Shown here: piece by piece, positions 63,441-64,000 of the stretch
Layout of the letters: every line of letters starts with the position of its first letter
Numbering within the stretch: the stretch's first letter is position 1
Source: Tubiluchus corallicola
Lineage: Eukaryota > Priapulida > Priapulimorpha > Priapulimorphida > Tubiluchidae
Direction: 5' to 3'
Length of the DNA stretch: 64,000 bases
Assembly: GCA_030141605.1 (NCBI GenBank)
Contig: JAQGDQ010000264.1
Location: 124,001 to 188,000 of the forward strand
Notes under the pieces: generated by a model
Databases searched by the model: none
What the model was told of the DNA's origin: nothing
What the model saw: only the letters and a program-made list of their open reading frames with translations
Position numbers and translations under genes: made by a program

Positions 63441-64000
63441 GTAAGTATTACTTTTTAATTTCTAGTACTGCAGCGCAATCCTTGTTTTAATATTGTTTAC
63501 CAAATATAAGTTACATAATCAGTCTAACTCTTGAAATTAACTTGGCTAAAAACCATCTCATCTTATATAATGATATACAGTGGGTGCCGCTTAGTAGACT
63601 CACAATAGGATGGAAGAGTTTTGGCTCAATTAACCAACTGATTCAATTAGCCGATAGGTGTAGGCTATTACTACTATAGAAGTACGAGTCGTCACTTATC
63701 AGGTTAGTATGCATTGCAAAGGCTTTAATGAATTTGGAAATGAATTAATGTCAAAATTCCTATGTGCAATTATTTAAGAATACTAATTTATATAAGTGAA
63801 TTAATAAAAAACGAAAACAAAAGATCACACAAATCTGATTATGACCATTAAAAATTAAGAAAATTCATGCAAGGTCATTTGCTTCATTTCTTCACGAAGA
63901 AGTTGGCTTATGAAATTCTCATAATAATAAAAACATTGATAATCTGTTGCTGTATGCTATACGTGTTCAGGCAAAACACCTAGTTGCCTAATGCTTGAGC
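63441..64000. other. start of EMC1 intron 2
   Basis: No exon found. Near 63578 a stretch TACAGTGGGTGCCGCTTAGT looks like the left end of a pogo-type DNA transposon whose other end would lie outside the window. Confidence 0.5.

Noticed and set aside
1-64000. CRISPR array, bacterial operon, rRNA or integrated virus
   Set aside because: No repeats with regular spacers, no Shine-Dalgarno-led gene clusters, no rRNA-like or viral structural genes; all long conserved frames are metazoan nuclear genes or non-LTR retroelements.

Overview
The window is AT-rich animal DNA with long introns and strong exon conservation. The protein sequences and the abundance of decayed retroelements fit an insect, most likely a hemimetabolous species with a large genome; nothing in the window fixes the order. 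There is no sign of bacterial, organellar or viral DNA.

Three conserved genes are recognised. (1) dishevelled (dsh), the Wnt and planar-polarity scaffold, runs on the + strand from before base 1 to base 50431, or to 51600 if an alternative last exon is used. Fifteen exons join in phase and encode the end of the DIX domain, the basic linker, the PDZ domain, the DEP domain and the C-terminal tail. The first part of DIX lies upstream of the window. (2) An AF10/AF17-type (MLLT10/MLLT6, fly Alhambra) chromatin reader lies on the - strand at 59096..61375 as one uninterrupted 759-codon frame; the lack of introns suggests a retrogene. (3) EMC1, subunit 1 of the ER membrane protein complex, begins at 61749 on the + strand; exons 1 and 2 are present and the rest lies beyond the window. 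dsh and the AF10-like gene converge. The AF10-like gene and EMC1 diverge, with 373 bp between their start codons.

The most interesting parts are inside and just after dsh. The ~18 kb intron after the DIX exon holds a candidate small nested gene at 14627..17550: a signal-peptide-like start, dibasic cleavage sites including GKKR, a GTAAGT donor, a Cys-rich second exon in matching phase, a stop and an AATAAA signal. It may encode an undescribed secreted peptide precursor. The last dsh exon carries a usable donor just before the conserved FFVDVM end, and a strong acceptor 1.1 kb downstream opens an in-phase 12-codon exon that would replace this end with NLMDDMISLDL.

The rest is intronic or intergenic sequence with mobile-element remains: three or four CR1/jockey-like non-LTR fragments, one with an inverted copy of itself inside it; a two-copy tRNA-derived SINE family; a hAT-type element inserted in a pogo/Tigger-like MITE; and a few hairpins, microsatellites and short tandem duplications. 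All splice calls were made by eye from GT/AG sites, reading phase and remembered family conservation. No alignment or transcript data were available.
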